NCBI GenBank assembly: GCA_035946615.1 | Contig: DASYZB010000154.1 | Span: 1 to 61,839 of the forward strand | Source: Verrucomicrobiia bacterium | GTDB lineage: Bacteria; Verrucomicrobiota; Verrucomicrobiia; Limisphaerales; UBA8199 | Direction: 5' to 3' | Length of the DNA: 61,839 nucleotides | Part shown: positions 1 through 8,453 of the stretch, one piece after another | Numbering within the stretch: the first letter of the stretch is position 1 | Layout: every line of letters starts with the position of its first letter | Program-made: the position numbers and the translations under genes | The notes under the pieces: model-generated | Seen by the model: the letters and a program-made list of their open reading frames with translations, nothing else | Told to the model about the DNA's origin: nothing | Databases searched by the model: none

Positions 1-483
1 AGGCAGAGTCAGAGGCGGCCTGAACCCCGCCGAAAGGATTTTTCCGGCGCAGTAATCACCCGCGCGGTGTGTACTGGACCAGCGGATTTCGACATGCTAA
101 CGAGGTGAATTGGCACTGATGCCTAGTGTAGCTTATCATTATGACTACATTCATTAGTTGCATTTCCATCATCGCCAAAAACCCCGCTTTTGGGACAGGC
201 TCTAGCTAGCCCTCGTTTACCGACGCCGGAAAAACCTGTTTGTCCAGGCTTCGCCCCCACAAGGCAGCACCCTCCCATCGGGCAACAAGGTCGCCGCGGA
301 ACACGCCTGCGCCGCGGTCATGGGGCTGTTGGCGAGAAAAGATGTCTGGAATATGTGTTCATCTCGCTGCCAATCTGATGGGCGTTGCTCCGCTGACCTG
401 CGGAACAATCCCGTTTTTTCTCTCCAGGCCCATACAAAACCGATTCAGGCCGGTGTCTATTGAAGCGAAGATATAGAGAATCC
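1..483. other. Left-edge region with no convincing gene
   Basis: No reading frame here looks like a protein gene. All three forward frames at the edge close early (stops at 21-23, 53-55 and 106-108), so the tail of an upstream gene may end in the first 110 bases, but none is recognisable. A 6-bp complementary pair (175-180 with 188-193) is too weak to call a terminator. On the minus strand around 253-300 a short stretch reads like one Kelch/galactose-oxidase blade (A-T-L-L-P-D-G-R-V-L), which may be a relic or chance. Confidence 0.5.
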
Positions 484-2019
484 ATGCAACTACGAAATCA
501 AAGCCCCAAATTGTTCAGTGGAAGCTCGCGTTTGGTCTGGGTCATTGTGATTGGGTGCCTTCTGACTGTCCTCATTGCAGTTCTTTTGCCCGCCTCGCAT
601 ATTGTCGAAGGCCATTCGGATTCTGCCAATTTAAATGCGCATTCAATGCCGCACGAGGGCTTCCGGGCCGAGGGCGCGGAGGGCGGTGGCCCTTCGGTGC
701 TCAAGTCGCCTTCCACCGCAGAGGAAGTTGTCGCCGCCAAACTCAGCCAGTTCGCCCATTACCGGCACAGAGTTGTCAAAGCGATGGCCAGACATTTCAA
801 AATCCAAATCCCTGCCGATGTGGAAGCCTTCTTTGGGGCTGCCGAGGCGGGGAACTGGGATGAGATTAAGGCACGCTTCAAGGCACTCTCTGAGCGCCAT
901 GACGCCGTGCCTAGGTCGCACGACCTCGATGTAGTCTGGCATGCAATCCTGGAAACCTACGGAGCCGCTGAGCAGGGCCACATGTGGCCCGCGCAGAAGC
1001 TGCTGGATTACGGCAACGCGATCCTTGGCTCGCTTCATCCTGGAATGATTTACGTCGGAGGGACTGACCCGGGCTGTTTCATCCCCACTTTCCTCAACGA
1101 CACCAGCGACGGCGAGCGCCACATTACGCTTACACAAAACGCCCTGGCCGACGATACCTACCTGAATTACTTGAGTTTCATGTATGGAGACCGGCTCAAT
1201 ACCCTCACCCAGGATGACCGCAACCTGGCATTCCGGAATTATGTCGCCGATTTCCAAAAGCGCCAGGCGCATGACCAACAGTTCCCGGACGAACCCAAAC
1301 AACTACTGCCCGGCGAAGAGATTCGAAGCGCGGATGGAACCCTCACGCCATACGGTGCCCTCTCTGTGATGGCGGTGAACGAATCCCTGTTTCAATCGTT
1401 GCTACAAAAGAACTCCGATGCCTCTTTCGCATTGGAGGAGTCCTTTCCATTCAAGTCCACCTACGCCAGCGCCAGCACCCTTGGTCCCATCATGGAATTG
1501 AGAGTTCAGGGCCAACAGGACGCCCTCAGCCAGAACCGTGTCGATCAGTCCTTGGAATATTGGCAGCAGACCGCTCAGGAGCTTCTTTCCCAACCCGACA
1601 CTTCTGAGGATGGTGCCGTCAGCAGGACCTTCTCCAAAATGGCCACGGCGCAGGCGAACCTGTTCCGAGACCGCAACTACCCTGCGCAAGCGGAGGAAAC
1701 CTTCCAACTGGCCACTCAAATCTGCCCCTACAATCCCGAGGCGGTCCTCGGTTACATCAACCTGCTCCTGTCACAGGGGAGGTTTCAAGACGCGGCTGTG
1801 GTGGCGCAAAACGCGGTGCAAGCTGCCCCGGAAAATACCCAGTTCCGCGCCTTGCTCCAGGCGCTGAATAACAAGGCGAAGACTAATTGGGTAGCGAGGA
1901 AACCGGCGTTTGAGGCTGTTGACGATTGGTGTGGTTATCTTTCCAATTGCGCGATTGAATTTCACTGCCCGAGGGAGAGTCATCCAGATAGGGCCTGGGA
2001 ACCCGCCCCTGTTACCTAA
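484..2019 (+). CDS. Membrane-anchored tetratricopeptide repeat protein
   Basis: Predicted 511-residue protein with one N-terminal membrane segment (about residues 13-36, V-W-V-I-V-I-G-C-L-L) and a long extracytoplasmic part. A G-G-T-D-P-G motif near residue 195 followed by T-Q-N-A-L-A-D resembles a motif I associate with large verrucomicrobial membrane/TPR families. Residues about 385-465 form two to three TPR-like helical pairs (A-E-E-T-F-Q-L-A, then F-Q-D-A-A-V-V-A-Q-N-A). I chose the ATG at 484; the frame extends to a TTG at 460 with no better upstream signal. The last 45 residues are Trp/Cys/Pro-rich and unlike the rest, as if the frame reads past the ancestral end. No enzymatic function is suggested; a scaffold or interaction role is inferred from the repeats. 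Confidence 0.7.
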   Translation: MQLRNQSPKLFSGSSRLVWVIVIGCLLTVLIAVLLPASHIVEGHSDSANLNAHSMPHEGFRAEGAEGGGPSVLKSPSTAEEVVAAKLSQFAHYRHRVVKAMARHFKIQIPADVEAFFGAAEAGNWDEIKARFKALSERHDAVPRSHDLDVVWHAILETYGAAEQGHMWPAQKLLDYGNAILGSLHPGMIYVGGTDPGCFIPTFLNDTSDGERHITLTQNALADDTYLNYLSFMYGDRLNTLTQDDRNLAFRNYVADFQKRQAHDQQFPDEPKQLLPGEEIRSADGTLTPYGALSVMAVNESLFQSLLQKNSDASFALEESFPFKSTYASASTLGPIMELRVQGQQDALSQNRVDQSLEYWQQTAQELLSQPDTSEDGAVSRTFSKMATAQANLFRDRNYPAQAEETFQLATQICPYNPEAVLGYINLLLSQGRFQDAAVVAQNAVQAAPENTQFRALLQALNNKAKTNWVARKPAFEAVDDWCGYLSNCAIEFHCPRESHPDRAWEPAPVT

Positions 2020-2112
2020 AGCGGTTTTGGAGCGGGCAGCGCAATGAGGTTTGCCCAACGTGAGGCCAGGGCCAAAACGCCCACACGCGAGCAACGAAAC
2101 AGCTTGGAAAAC

Positions 2113-2143
2113 AAAAAAGCCGTTCCGCATCGCACGGAACGGC
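2113..2143 (-). terminator. Rho-independent terminator after erpA
   Basis: A perfect 9-bp stem (2119-2127 with 2135-2143, GCCGTTCCG/CGGAACGGC) with a 7-base loop is followed, on the minus strand, by six T residues (2118-2113). It lies 28 bases beyond the erpA stop codon and fits an intrinsic terminator for that transcript. Confidence 0.85.
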
Positions 2144-2171
2144 ATTATTCAGCCAGGCATGAACTTTCAGG

Positions 2172-2519
2172 CTAGGCCGTAAAGGATTTGCCACAGCCGC
2201 AACTCTGGCGCGCATTGGGATTGGAAATCTTAAAGCCGCCGGCACTCAGGCTGTCGCTGAAATCCACCACCGCCCCGCGGATATACTGCGCGCTGAACGG
2301 GTCCACCAGAACGCTCACGCCGTGCATTTCCATAGCGAAATCGTCAGCGCGTTTCTCATCGAACGTCATCGAGTATTGCATTCCGGAGCACCCCCCCTGC
2401 TCGACGTACACCCGAAGCAGTTTTCCGCTGTTCTCTGGCTTTTGAAGCAGCGAACGCACTTCCTCAGCGGCCGCAGGCGTCAACTGCACGGCCGATTCGG
2501 AAGCAATGGTCTCATTCAT
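2172..2519 (-). CDS. erpA: Iron-sulfur cluster insertion protein, ErpA/IscA (HesB) family
   Basis: The 115-residue A-type Fe-S carrier receives clusters and passes them to apo-enzymes in the cytoplasm. The three family cysteines are present: one in G-G-C-S-G-M-Q-Y and two in the terminal S-C-G-C-G. Length and domain order match the family. The start at 2519 (M-N-E-T-I) is preferred over an upstream ATG at 2564 because the family begins here and an AGAGAG purine run precedes it. The gene stands alone with its own terminator. ErpA versus IscA cannot be settled from sequence alone; no isc or suf genes are adjacent. Confidence 0.85.
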   Translation of the reverse strand: MNETIASESAVQLTPAAAEEVRSLLQKPENSGKLLRVYVEQGGCSGMQYSMTFDEKRADDFAMEMHGVSVLVDPFSAQYIRGAVVDFSDSLSAGGFKISNPNARQSCGCGKSFTA

Positions 2520-2712
2520 AAGCTCTCTGAAACAAACCCTAAGCCGCATCCACAGCGATGTCAATAATTGCAGCGGTGGTTTGGGACATATGTTCGCGTC
2601 CGAGCGCTGAAGGCGCGATTCATCAGAAGATGAGGGAGAAGCATTGCCAGATTAGAGATGCAGTTCATGCTACGGACTCCCTCAGTAGCGGTTTTGAAAT
2701 GAATAGCTCCCG

Positions 2713-3510
2713 CTAAGCGTTCAGGGGCGCCGCCGCTACTGGGCCAGGCGTTGCCGGCGCAACGACCACTTCGATACCTCGCGCGCGCAGACCGTCGATG
2801 AGGTCCATCGGGGCCCGCGCATCCGTCACGATCGTGTTCACAGAATCCAAATCACATAATGGCAGCACCGATTTGCGGCCAAACTTCGTATGATCAAAAC
2901 AAAAAATCACTTTTTGCGCCGCCTGTATCATCGCCCGCTGAATCTCGATGAGCAGGCCGTGCGAATTGGTAATGCCGTCGAGCGATACACCGCCCGCGCT
3001 CATGATCGCCACGTCGGCGTGCATCCGCAAAAAGGCATCTACCGCCAGCGGCCCCACCAAAACGCCGAGCCGGGGGTAAATAACCCCGCCGGAAACAATC
3101 ACCTCCAGACGGTTCGCTGACGCAAAATGGTTCGCCACTGGAAGCGAATTGGTAATTATCTGCGGCGCCTTGGCCTCCAGATAACGTGCGGTGTGATAAA
3201 CCGTTGTTCCTGCGTCTATGATGATGCTCTGGTTGGGCTGGATCAGCTCCGCACACGCGCGCCCAATCGTCTCTTTCTCGGCCAAATGATGCGTATCCCG
3301 CGCAGTAAACAGGAATTCATCCGACCGGGGAGCTACCAAACGGGCACCTCCGTGCGTTCGGCGTAATGACCCTGACGTTTCCAAGGACGAAAGGTCCCGG
3401 CGAACTGTGGAAATGGACGCATGAACCTGGTCTGCAATCTCTTCTAAGGACGCAAACTCAACCTTTTGCAGGTATTCCGCAATTCGCTCTTTGCGCTGTT
3501 CTGACTGCAT
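2713..3510 (-). CDS. DeoR-family transcriptional regulator of the microcompartment operon
   Basis: A 265-residue DeoR/GlpR-type repressor. The N-terminal winged helix-turn-helix covers about residues 5-58 (E-R-I-A-E-Y-L, then S-I-S-T-V-R-R-D-L). The DeoRC sensor domain follows, with D-A-G-T-T near residue 99 and I-T-N-S near 120, the usual sugar-phosphate binding loop. It is transcribed divergently from the microcompartment operon with 82 bp between start codons. That arrangement is typical of a regulator acting on its neighbour in response to a phosphorylated sugar; the effector (for example fuculose- or rhamnulose-1-phosphate) is inferred from the pathway. The C-terminal tail is Pro/Ala rich and probably not structured. 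Confidence 0.85.
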   Translation of the reverse strand: MQSEQRKERIAEYLQKVEFASLEEIADQVHASISTVRRDLSSLETSGSLRRTHGGARLVAPRSDEFLFTARDTHHLAEKETIGRACAELIQPNQSIIIDAGTTVYHTARYLEAKAPQIITNSLPVANHFASANRLEVIVSGGVIYPRLGVLVGPLAVDAFLRMHADVAIMSAGGVSLDGITNSHGLLIEIQRAMIQAAQKVIFCFDHTKFGRKSVLPLCDLDSVNTIVTDARAPMDLIDGLRARGIEVVVAPATPGPVAAAPLNA

Positions 3511-3536
3511 CTGACAGGATCATGGCAGAATATGGA

Positions 3537-3584
3537 ATATTTTGCAATATATTTGTTGACTTAGTTCAGAATACGACGTAAAAC
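3537..3584 (+). promoter_or_regulatory. Candidate promoter and operator of the microcompartment operon
   Basis: The divergent gap between the DeoR gene and pduL is AT-rich. It holds a -35-like TTGACT (3556-3561) and, after 17 bases, a -10-like TAAAAC (3579-3584). The start codon at 3593 follows so closely that the message would be nearly leaderless, so another promoter is possible. A 5-bp palindrome ATATT-N4-AATAT lies at 3537-3550 just upstream and could be a DeoR site. The octamer AATACGAC at 3570-3577 recurs in a palindrome at 28309-28332. Confidence 0.35.
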
Positions 3585-3592
3585 ATTCACAA

Positions 3593-4276
3593 ATGGTCGC
3601 TTCTGCACCATCTACTTTGCACAGGGCCGTGGTTGAGCACATGGTCCGTCAGGCCGTGTATCAGCGGCTAGGCAAGCCGTTGCCTTCACGGGCGGCAGCA
3701 CCCAATCCGTTGGTCGTGAATGTCAGCGCGCGCCATTGCCATCTCACTCCGGAGGCTGTCGAGGTTCTTTTTGGAAAGGGCCACCAACTGACTCCGCACA
3801 AGTGGCTTTATCAGGACGGCCAATTTGCGGCGAAAGAAACGCTCACTTTGATAGGTCCACGCAGCCGGGTCATCTCCAACCTCCGCATCCTGGGGCCGTG
3901 CCGGAATTTCAACCAGGTTGAATTGGCATATACAGATGGCATCGCGTTGGGATTCGAGCTGCCGTTGCGCATTTCCGGCGACATCAAAGGGACGCTGGGC
4001 AGCATGCTGATGGGGCCGGCTGGATTTTTTGAGATGCAGGAGGGCGTTATCCGGGCGCTGCGTCATGTGCATATGTCGCCGGAAGACGCGAACTATTATG
4101 AGGTCAAACCCGGCGCTGAAATGCGGCTCAGAATTGGGGGCCCTTGCGGGTTAATTTTGGATAAGCTCCTGGTCCGCGTGGATAAGAGCTTCAAACTGGA
4201 AGTCCATATAGACACCGATGAAGGCAATGCCTGCAACCTGCAGCCTGAAACCCCCTGTGAACTGATGGAAGCATAA
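3593..4276 (+). CDS. pduL: Microcompartment phosphotransacylase, PduL type
   Basis: The 227-residue enzyme exchanges CoA and phosphate on an acyl group (lactyl-, propionyl- or acetyl-CoA to the acyl phosphate) inside the compartment, regenerating CoA. The two PduL repeats are visible with metal-binding histidines at about H48/H50 (S-A-R-H-C-H-L-T) and H158/H160 (R-H-V-H-M-S). Residues about 8-27 form an amphipathic helix followed by a Pro/Ala linker, typical of an encapsulation peptide, which supports a lumen location. It is the first gene of the operon and is followed by two shell genes. The ATG at 3593 is chosen because a later ATG (3641) would cut the targeting helix. Confidence 0.9.
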   Translation: MVASAPSTLHRAVVEHMVRQAVYQRLGKPLPSRAAAPNPLVVNVSARHCHLTPEAVEVLFGKGHQLTPHKWLYQDGQFAAKETLTLIGPRSRVISNLRILGPCRNFNQVELAYTDGIALGFELPLRISGDIKGTLGSMLMGPAGFFEMQEGVIRALRHVHMSPEDANYYEVKPGAEMRLRIGGPCGLILDKLLVRVDKSFKLEVHIDTDEGNACNLQPETPCELMEA

Positions 4277-4334
4277 CCCTTTATCCGCTTTCTCCACATT
4301 TACCCATCCACTCCATTATCAATGAATTAACTAT

Positions 4335-4628
4335 ATGAGCGAAGCATTAGGCATGATAGAAACCAAAGGCTACGTCGGCAGCGTCGAGGCCAGTGACGCG
4401 ATGGTCAAGGCCGCCAACGTGAATCTGATCAAAACCATACCAATCGGCGGCGGCTTAATCACCGTGCTGTGCCGGGGTGATGTGGGTAGCGTCAAAGCTG
4501 CCGTCGATGCAGGGTCCAAAGCGGCAGCGAAAGTCGGCGAACTGGCGAGCTCGCATATCCTGGCGCGGCCACACGAGGATTTGCTGAGGTCTTTCCTGGG
4601 CGAAGCCGCCAACGCGAAGCCCAAATGA
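4335..4628 (+). CDS. BMC-H shell protein (first copy)
   Basis: A 97-residue single-domain BMC (Pfam BMC) protein. Such proteins form hexamers that tile the flat facets of the shell. The fold signature is clear: M-I-E-T-K-G-Y at the start, D-A-M-V-K-A-A-N-V, and [13 protein letters not shown]. The pore loop at residues 37-41 reads I-G-G-G-L, giving a glycine-lined, probably wide and uncharged pore. The tail after S-H-I-L-A-R-P-H is short. It is 58 bp after pduL and 43 bp before a second BMC-H gene. Confidence 0.93.
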   Translation: MSEALGMIETKGYVGSVEASDAMVKAANVNLIKTIPIGGGLITVLCRGDVGSVKAAVDAGSKAAAKVGELASSHILARPHEDLLRSFLGEAANAKPK

Positions 4629-4671
4629 GGTTCGACCGGGCACAACCAACGATTCACAAACCAAAATTCTT

Positions 4672-4950
4672 ATGAGTCAACAAGCAATCGGAATGATCGA
4701 ATGCAAAGGCTTATGCCCTTTGCTGGAGGCCTGCGATGCCGCTCTCAAATCCGCCAACGTCACCCTCGTGGGCTGGGAGAAAATCGGCAGCGGGTACGTC
4801 ACCGGCTTTTTCCGGGGGGATGTCGCTGCCGTGAAAGCCGCAACCGACGCGGGCGCGGCTGCAGCGGCGCAAGTCGGCCAGGTCATCAGCGTGCAGGTCA
4901 TCCCGCGCCCGCATGAAGGGCTATCCGTCCTGGGCCGGTGGCTGCAATAG
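4672..4950 (+). CDS. BMC-H shell protein (second copy)
   Basis: A 92-residue BMC-H paralogue of the preceding gene, again a hexamer-forming facet protein. It carries M-I-E-C-K-G-L, an E-K-I-G-S-G-Y pore segment (IGSGY at residues 38-42, the common canonical form) and [14 protein letters not shown]. Three cysteines in the first 21 residues (C11, C15, C21) distinguish it from the other two copies. A 96-bp gap to the acetate kinase gene shows no promoter or terminator that I could recognise. Confidence 0.93.
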   Translation: MSQQAIGMIECKGLCPLLEACDAALKSANVTLVGWEKIGSGYVTGFFRGDVAAVKAATDAGAAAAAQVGQVISVQVIPRPHEGLSVLGRWLQ

Positions 4951-5046
4951 GCAGGCCGCAGACACCCTCGGGATACCCAAGCGCATGAAATCCATGCCTT
5001 ACGTCTCCTACAAAGGTTTGGAACTGACCTTTTCATTCGCCCTCCG

Positions 5047-6330
5047 ATGAAAATACTTGTCGCCAATTTGGGCTCGACCTCGTTGAAGTGGCGGCTGTTC
5101 GATTTCACAAGCGGCCAGGAACAGCTTCTGCACAAAGGCGGCTTCGAACGGGTAGCCGATCACGCCAAGGCAATCGGCGATTGCCTCGTCCAACTAAAGG
5201 ACGCCGACGCCATCCAGAGCGACACCGACCTTGCGGCCGTGGGTTTTAAAACGATAATGGCTCGAGGCGTCAACGGCTGTGTGCGACTCGATGAAAGAGT
5301 CCTCAAGGCGATGGAGGCCTTCAACGGAATCGCTCCCGCGCATAATCCGCCCTACATAACAGGAATCCGGCTGTTCGCGCAGAGAATGCCGTCTGTGCCG
5401 CTGGTGGGGTTGTTTGAAACCGCCTTTTATCAGTGGATGCCGCCCGCGGCAGTTCGCTATGCGGTCCCGGAAGAATGGCACAACCTGGGCGTTCGGCGCT
5501 GGGGCTTTCACGGGGCCAGTCATAAGTATATTGCCGAACGCTCCGCCGAACTGCTGGGCCGCGAGGATGTCGCCAAACGGGTGCGACAATTGTATGTCAA
5601 TGTCGCCGCAACGCCTGTGAGCCAGCCTGACCTGCGTATCATCTCTTGTCATTTGGGCGGCAGCTCGTCCATAACCGGCATCCTCAATGGCCTGGCCATT
5701 GGAACCAGTATGGGCCTGAGCCCCCAATCCGGTTTGCCGCAGAATAACCGGGTCGGTGACCTGGATTCATTCGCGCTGCCATTCCTGATGCGCACCGCCG
5801 GGCTGACGCTCGACGACGCCGAAACCATTCTCTGCCAGAATTCGGGCCTCAAAGCCCTCTCGGGCGGTCTGAATGATATACGTGACATCCTACAGGCCGC
5901 AGCGGGAGGCAATGCCCGCGCTCAACTGGCCCTGGAAGTGTTCGTACAGCAGACCCGCCACTGGATTGGCTCATTCCTGGCACAACTAAACGGCGCGGAT
6001 GCCCTGGTCTTCACGGCGGGCATCGGCGAGAACCGGGCCGAGCTTCGCAAATCGATTTGCTCAAATCTCGATCAGTTGGGGGTCCTGCTGGATGAGGAAA
6101 AAAATGATTCGACACGGGCAAAGGAAGCGCTGATTAGCACCCCGGATTCACCGGTGAAGGTCCTGGTCATCCCCACCAACGAGGAACTGGTTGTGGCGCG
6201 CGAAGTGAAGCGCTTTTTGGAAAAAATGCAGGCCGAGCAGCAGCGGAACGCCGCCCAGCCCAGGCGGCCTCGCGATTATACTGACAAGTTCAAAATCACC
6301 ACTCTCAAAACAAAACTAACAAAGCATTAA
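5047..6330 (+). CDS. ackA: Acetate (acyl) kinase
   Basis: A 427-residue kinase of the acetate/propionate kinase family that turns the acyl phosphate made by PduL into the free acid and ATP. Motifs are N-L-G-S-T-S-L-K-W at the start (phosphate loop), H-L-G-G-S-S-S-I-T, N-R-V-G-D-L-D, and F-T-A-G-I-G-E-N. It sits between BMC-H genes, 3 bp before the third one, so it belongs to the operon. The last 30 residues or so (after F-L-E-K-M) form a basic tail rich in Arg and Lys that goes beyond the usual kinase end. The tail has no clear amphipathic helix, so whether the enzyme is packaged is open. In the inferred pathway the substrate would be lactyl phosphate. Confidence 0.9.
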   Translation: MKILVANLGSTSLKWRLFDFTSGQEQLLHKGGFERVADHAKAIGDCLVQLKDADAIQSDTDLAAVGFKTIMARGVNGCVRLDERVLKAMEAFNGIAPAHNPPYITGIRLFAQRMPSVPLVGLFETAFYQWMPPAAVRYAVPEEWHNLGVRRWGFHGASHKYIAERSAELLGREDVAKRVRQLYVNVAATPVSQPDLRIISCHLGGSSSITGILNGLAIGTSMGLSPQSGLPQNNRVGDLDSFALPFLMRTAGLTLDDAETILCQNSGLKALSGGLNDIRDILQAAAGGNARAQLALEVFVQQTRHWIGSFLAQLNGADALVFTAGIGENRAELRKSICSNLDQLGVLLDEEKNDSTRAKEALISTPDSPVKVLVIPTNEELVVAREVKRFLEKMQAEQQRNAAQPRRPRDYTDKFKITTLKTKLTKH

Positions 6331-6333
6331 CTT

Positions 6334-6630
6334 ATGGCACATCAAGCAATAGGACTTATTGAAACCCGCGGGTTGGTGGCCCTGGTGGAAGGCACCGACG
6401 CAATGCTCAAGGCGGCAAACGTCGAGTTGGCGGGGCCCATGACACAAGTCGGCAACGCCCTGGTCACCGCCGTCGTTGTGGGCGACGTGGCCGCTGTCAA
6501 AGCGGCCACTGATGCCGGCGCCCAGGCCATCAAGGCCATCAAAGGCGAGCTGGTCAGCGTCCACGTCATCGCCCGGCCTCACGCGGATGTGGAAGCCGTG
6601 CTGCCCAAAAAGCCGGTAGCCAAGCAATAA
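6334..6630 (+). CDS. BMC-H shell protein (third copy)
   Basis: A 98-residue BMC-H protein, third hexameric shell paralogue in the locus. It has L-I-E-T-R-G-L, D-A-M-L-K-A-A-N-V and [14 protein letters not shown]. The pore loop is V-G-N-A-L (residues 39-43), so Asn and Ala replace the usual Gly/Ser-Gly, which should change pore size and chemistry relative to the other two. It starts 3 bp after the kinase stop codon, indicating translational coupling. Confidence 0.93.
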   Translation: MAHQAIGLIETRGLVALVEGTDAMLKAANVELAGPMTQVGNALVTAVVVGDVAAVKAATDAGAQAIKAIKGELVSVHVIARPHADVEAVLPKKPVAKQ

Positions 6631-6646
6631 TCCACCAACCTGACCT

Positions 6647-6958
6647 ATGTTTCTGGCCCGGGTTGAAGGCGCGGTGGTCGCCACAAAAAAGGACCCCTCC
6701 ATGAGCGGACGCAAGTTGCTCCTGGTCCGGCCCCAATTGGTCGATGAAAAAGACCCAACTCAGTTTCGTCCCGGTATGAATACCATCGTGGCGGTGGATA
6801 CACTGGGGGCGGGGATTGGGGAGTTGGTGATGTTTTGCCAGGGCAGCTCTGCCCGCCTGGCGTCAAGCCTGAAGGATGCCCCCGTCGATGCGGTCATTAT
6901 CGGCATTGTCGATACCGTCGATGTCCTGGGAAAGCAAATCTATAACGCAAAGACATGA
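6647..6958 (+). CDS. BMC-P vertex shell protein, EutN/CcmL family (first copy)
   Basis: A 103-residue EutN/CcmL-type protein. These form pentamers that cap the vertices of the shell. It begins M-F-L-A-R-V-E-G-A-V-V-A-T and contains V-A-V-D-T-L-G-A-G-I-G-E and C-Q-G-S-S-A-R, the conserved beta-barrel core, ending in the helical V-D-T-V-D-V. Its stop overlaps the start of the aldehyde dehydrogenase gene by 4 bp. Confidence 0.92.
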   Translation: MFLARVEGAVVATKKDPSMSGRKLLLVRPQLVDEKDPTQFRPGMNTIVAVDTLGAGIGELVMFCQGSSARLASSLKDAPVDAVIIGIVDTVDVLGKQIYNAKT

Positions 6959-8451
6959 GCGCCGTGAACGAAGCTTTGATTCGGGATGTGGTAGCCGAAG
7001 TGCTGGGGCGCCTGGGCCAGGCCCCCGGCAAAAATGGAACCTCTGCTCCCGTCCCACCCAGCGAGCCTTGCGGTTGCTCTCATCCTGCGCAACCCAGCGC
7101 CGCCAGTTCGGGCGGGGGCCGGCATGGGGTATTTCAAAATGCAGAAGCCGCCTGCGCCGCCGCTCAGCAGGCCTTTGTGCAGTTGAAACAAAAGGGGGTC
7201 GCTGCCCGGGCGAAAGTTGTTGAAATAGTCAAAACACTGGCGGAGTCCAATGCCGTCGAGTGGGGAAAACTTGAATTGGATGAGACGAAAATCGGGCGGC
7301 TGGATCACAAGATCGAAAAGCTGAAGATTATCAAATTAGTGCCTGGCGTCGAGTGGCTGCACCCGGACGGACGCAGCGGCGATCACGGCATCACGCTGGA
7401 AGAATACACGCCCTTCGGCGTGGTGGCGGCCATTACGCCCTCGACTCATTCGGTCCCCACTTTGAGCGGCAATATCGTCAATATTGTTGCTGCGGGTAAT
7501 AGCGTCGTGTTCAACCCTCACCCATCCGCAGCCCGATGCGCCGCCGTCGCAGTCGCTGAATTCAACAAGGCTTTCGAACGCGAGGTCGGCATCGAGAATT
7601 TGGTCACAATAATCGAGCATCCCACCATCGAATCGTTCAAAGCTATCTGCAGTCACGACGCCGTCCGGCTTCTCTGTGTGACCGGCGGGCCGGGGGTGGT
7701 CAAGGCCGCGATGCAAACCGGCAAACGCGCCATCTGCGCCGGGCCAGGCAACCCGCCTGTCGTGGTCGATGACACCGCTTGCATGAAACGCGCCGCCAAG
7801 TCGATTATCGCCGGCGCCGCCTATGATAACAACCTGCTCTGCATCGGGGAGAAGGAGGTCTTTGTGCTGGGTAGCGTGGCGGACGAGTTGATGGAGGAAA
7901 TGGAAAAAGCGGGCGCCGTTCGGCTTAACGCCGGCCAGGTCGAACGCCTCACAAAGGAAGCGTTCGCTTTTAAGGAAGGCCAGGGCGCAGGGTGCCCTGA
8001 ACCGATGGTCAACAAAGCCCTCATCGGCAAAGATGCCCGAGTGCTGGCCAAAGCCGCCGGCGCAACCGTGCCAGATAAAAGCGAGCTGTTGTTTGGCGAA
8101 ACGGACAGGGACCACCTCTTTGTCAGAGAGGAACAGATGATGCCCTTCATCCCGATTGTGCGGGTCAGCTCAGTCGAAGAGGGAATCCAGGCGGCTGTGG
8201 CAGCCGAGCACAATTACAAACACACCTCGATCATTCACTCACACAATGTGGAACACATGACCGCGATGGCCCGGGCTCTGGACACGACTCTGTTTATCAA
8301 AAACGGCCCGTGCATGGCGGGCCTCGGCCTCGGCGGTGAGGGCTATCTGAGTTATTCCATCGCGACACCGACTGGCGAAGGAGTGACCAACCCAAAGACC
8401 TTTTGCCGGGTGCGCCGCTGTGTGATGGTCGATAACCTGCGCATTTACTGA
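6955..8451 (+). CDS. CoA-acylating aldehyde dehydrogenase (PduP/EutE-like), encapsulated
   Basis: A 498-residue NAD-dependent enzyme that oxidises an aldehyde (lactaldehyde in the inferred pathway) to its CoA thioester. The catalytic cysteine is C296 in N-N-L-L-C-I-G-E-K-E-V-F. The T-G-G-P-G-V-V-K and C-A-G-P-G-N-P-P segments are typical of the family. Residues about 4-21 (E-A-L-I-R-D-V-V-A-E-V-L) form an amphipathic helix, followed by a Gly/Pro/Ser-rich linker (about 22-60): an N-terminal encapsulation peptide like those of PduP and EutE. It is flanked directly by shell genes. Lactaldehyde specificity is inferred from the operon, not seen in the sequence. Confidence 0.92.
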   Translation: MSAVNEALIRDVVAEVLGRLGQAPGKNGTSAPVPPSEPCGCSHPAQPSAASSGGGRHGVFQNAEAACAAAQQAFVQLKQKGVAARAKVVEIVKTLAESNAVEWGKLELDETKIGRLDHKIEKLKIIKLVPGVEWLHPDGRSGDHGITLEEYTPFGVVAAITPSTHSVPTLSGNIVNIVAAGNSVVFNPHPSAARCAAVAVAEFNKAFEREVGIENLVTIIEHPTIESFKAICSHDAVRLLCVTGGPGVVKAAMQTGKRAICAGPGNPPVVVDDTACMKRAAKSIIAGAAYDNNLLCIGEKEVFVLGSVADELMEEMEKAGAVRLNAGQVERLTKEAFAFKEGQGAGCPEPMVNKALIGKDARVLAKAAGATVPDKSELLFGETDRDHLFVREEQMMPFIPIVRVSSVEEGIQAAVAAEHNYKHTSIIHSHNVEHMTAMARALDTTLFIKNGPCMAGLGLGGEGYLSYSIATPTGEGVTNPKTFCRVRRCVMVDNLRIY

Positions 8452-8453
8452 GT

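Noticed and set aside
175-193. Possible terminator CCAAAA/TTTTGG near the left edge
   Set aside because: Only 6 bp, AT-rich, no following T tract.
253-300. Minus-strand stretch resembling a Kelch/galactose oxidase blade (A-T-L-L-P-D-G-R-V-L)
   Set aside because: Only one short motif in a 63-codon frame with no further blades on either side; too little to call a pseudogene.
643-1302. 219-codon minus-strand frame inside the TPR gene
   Set aside because: A shadow of the plus-strand gene in GC-rich DNA; no domain-like features.
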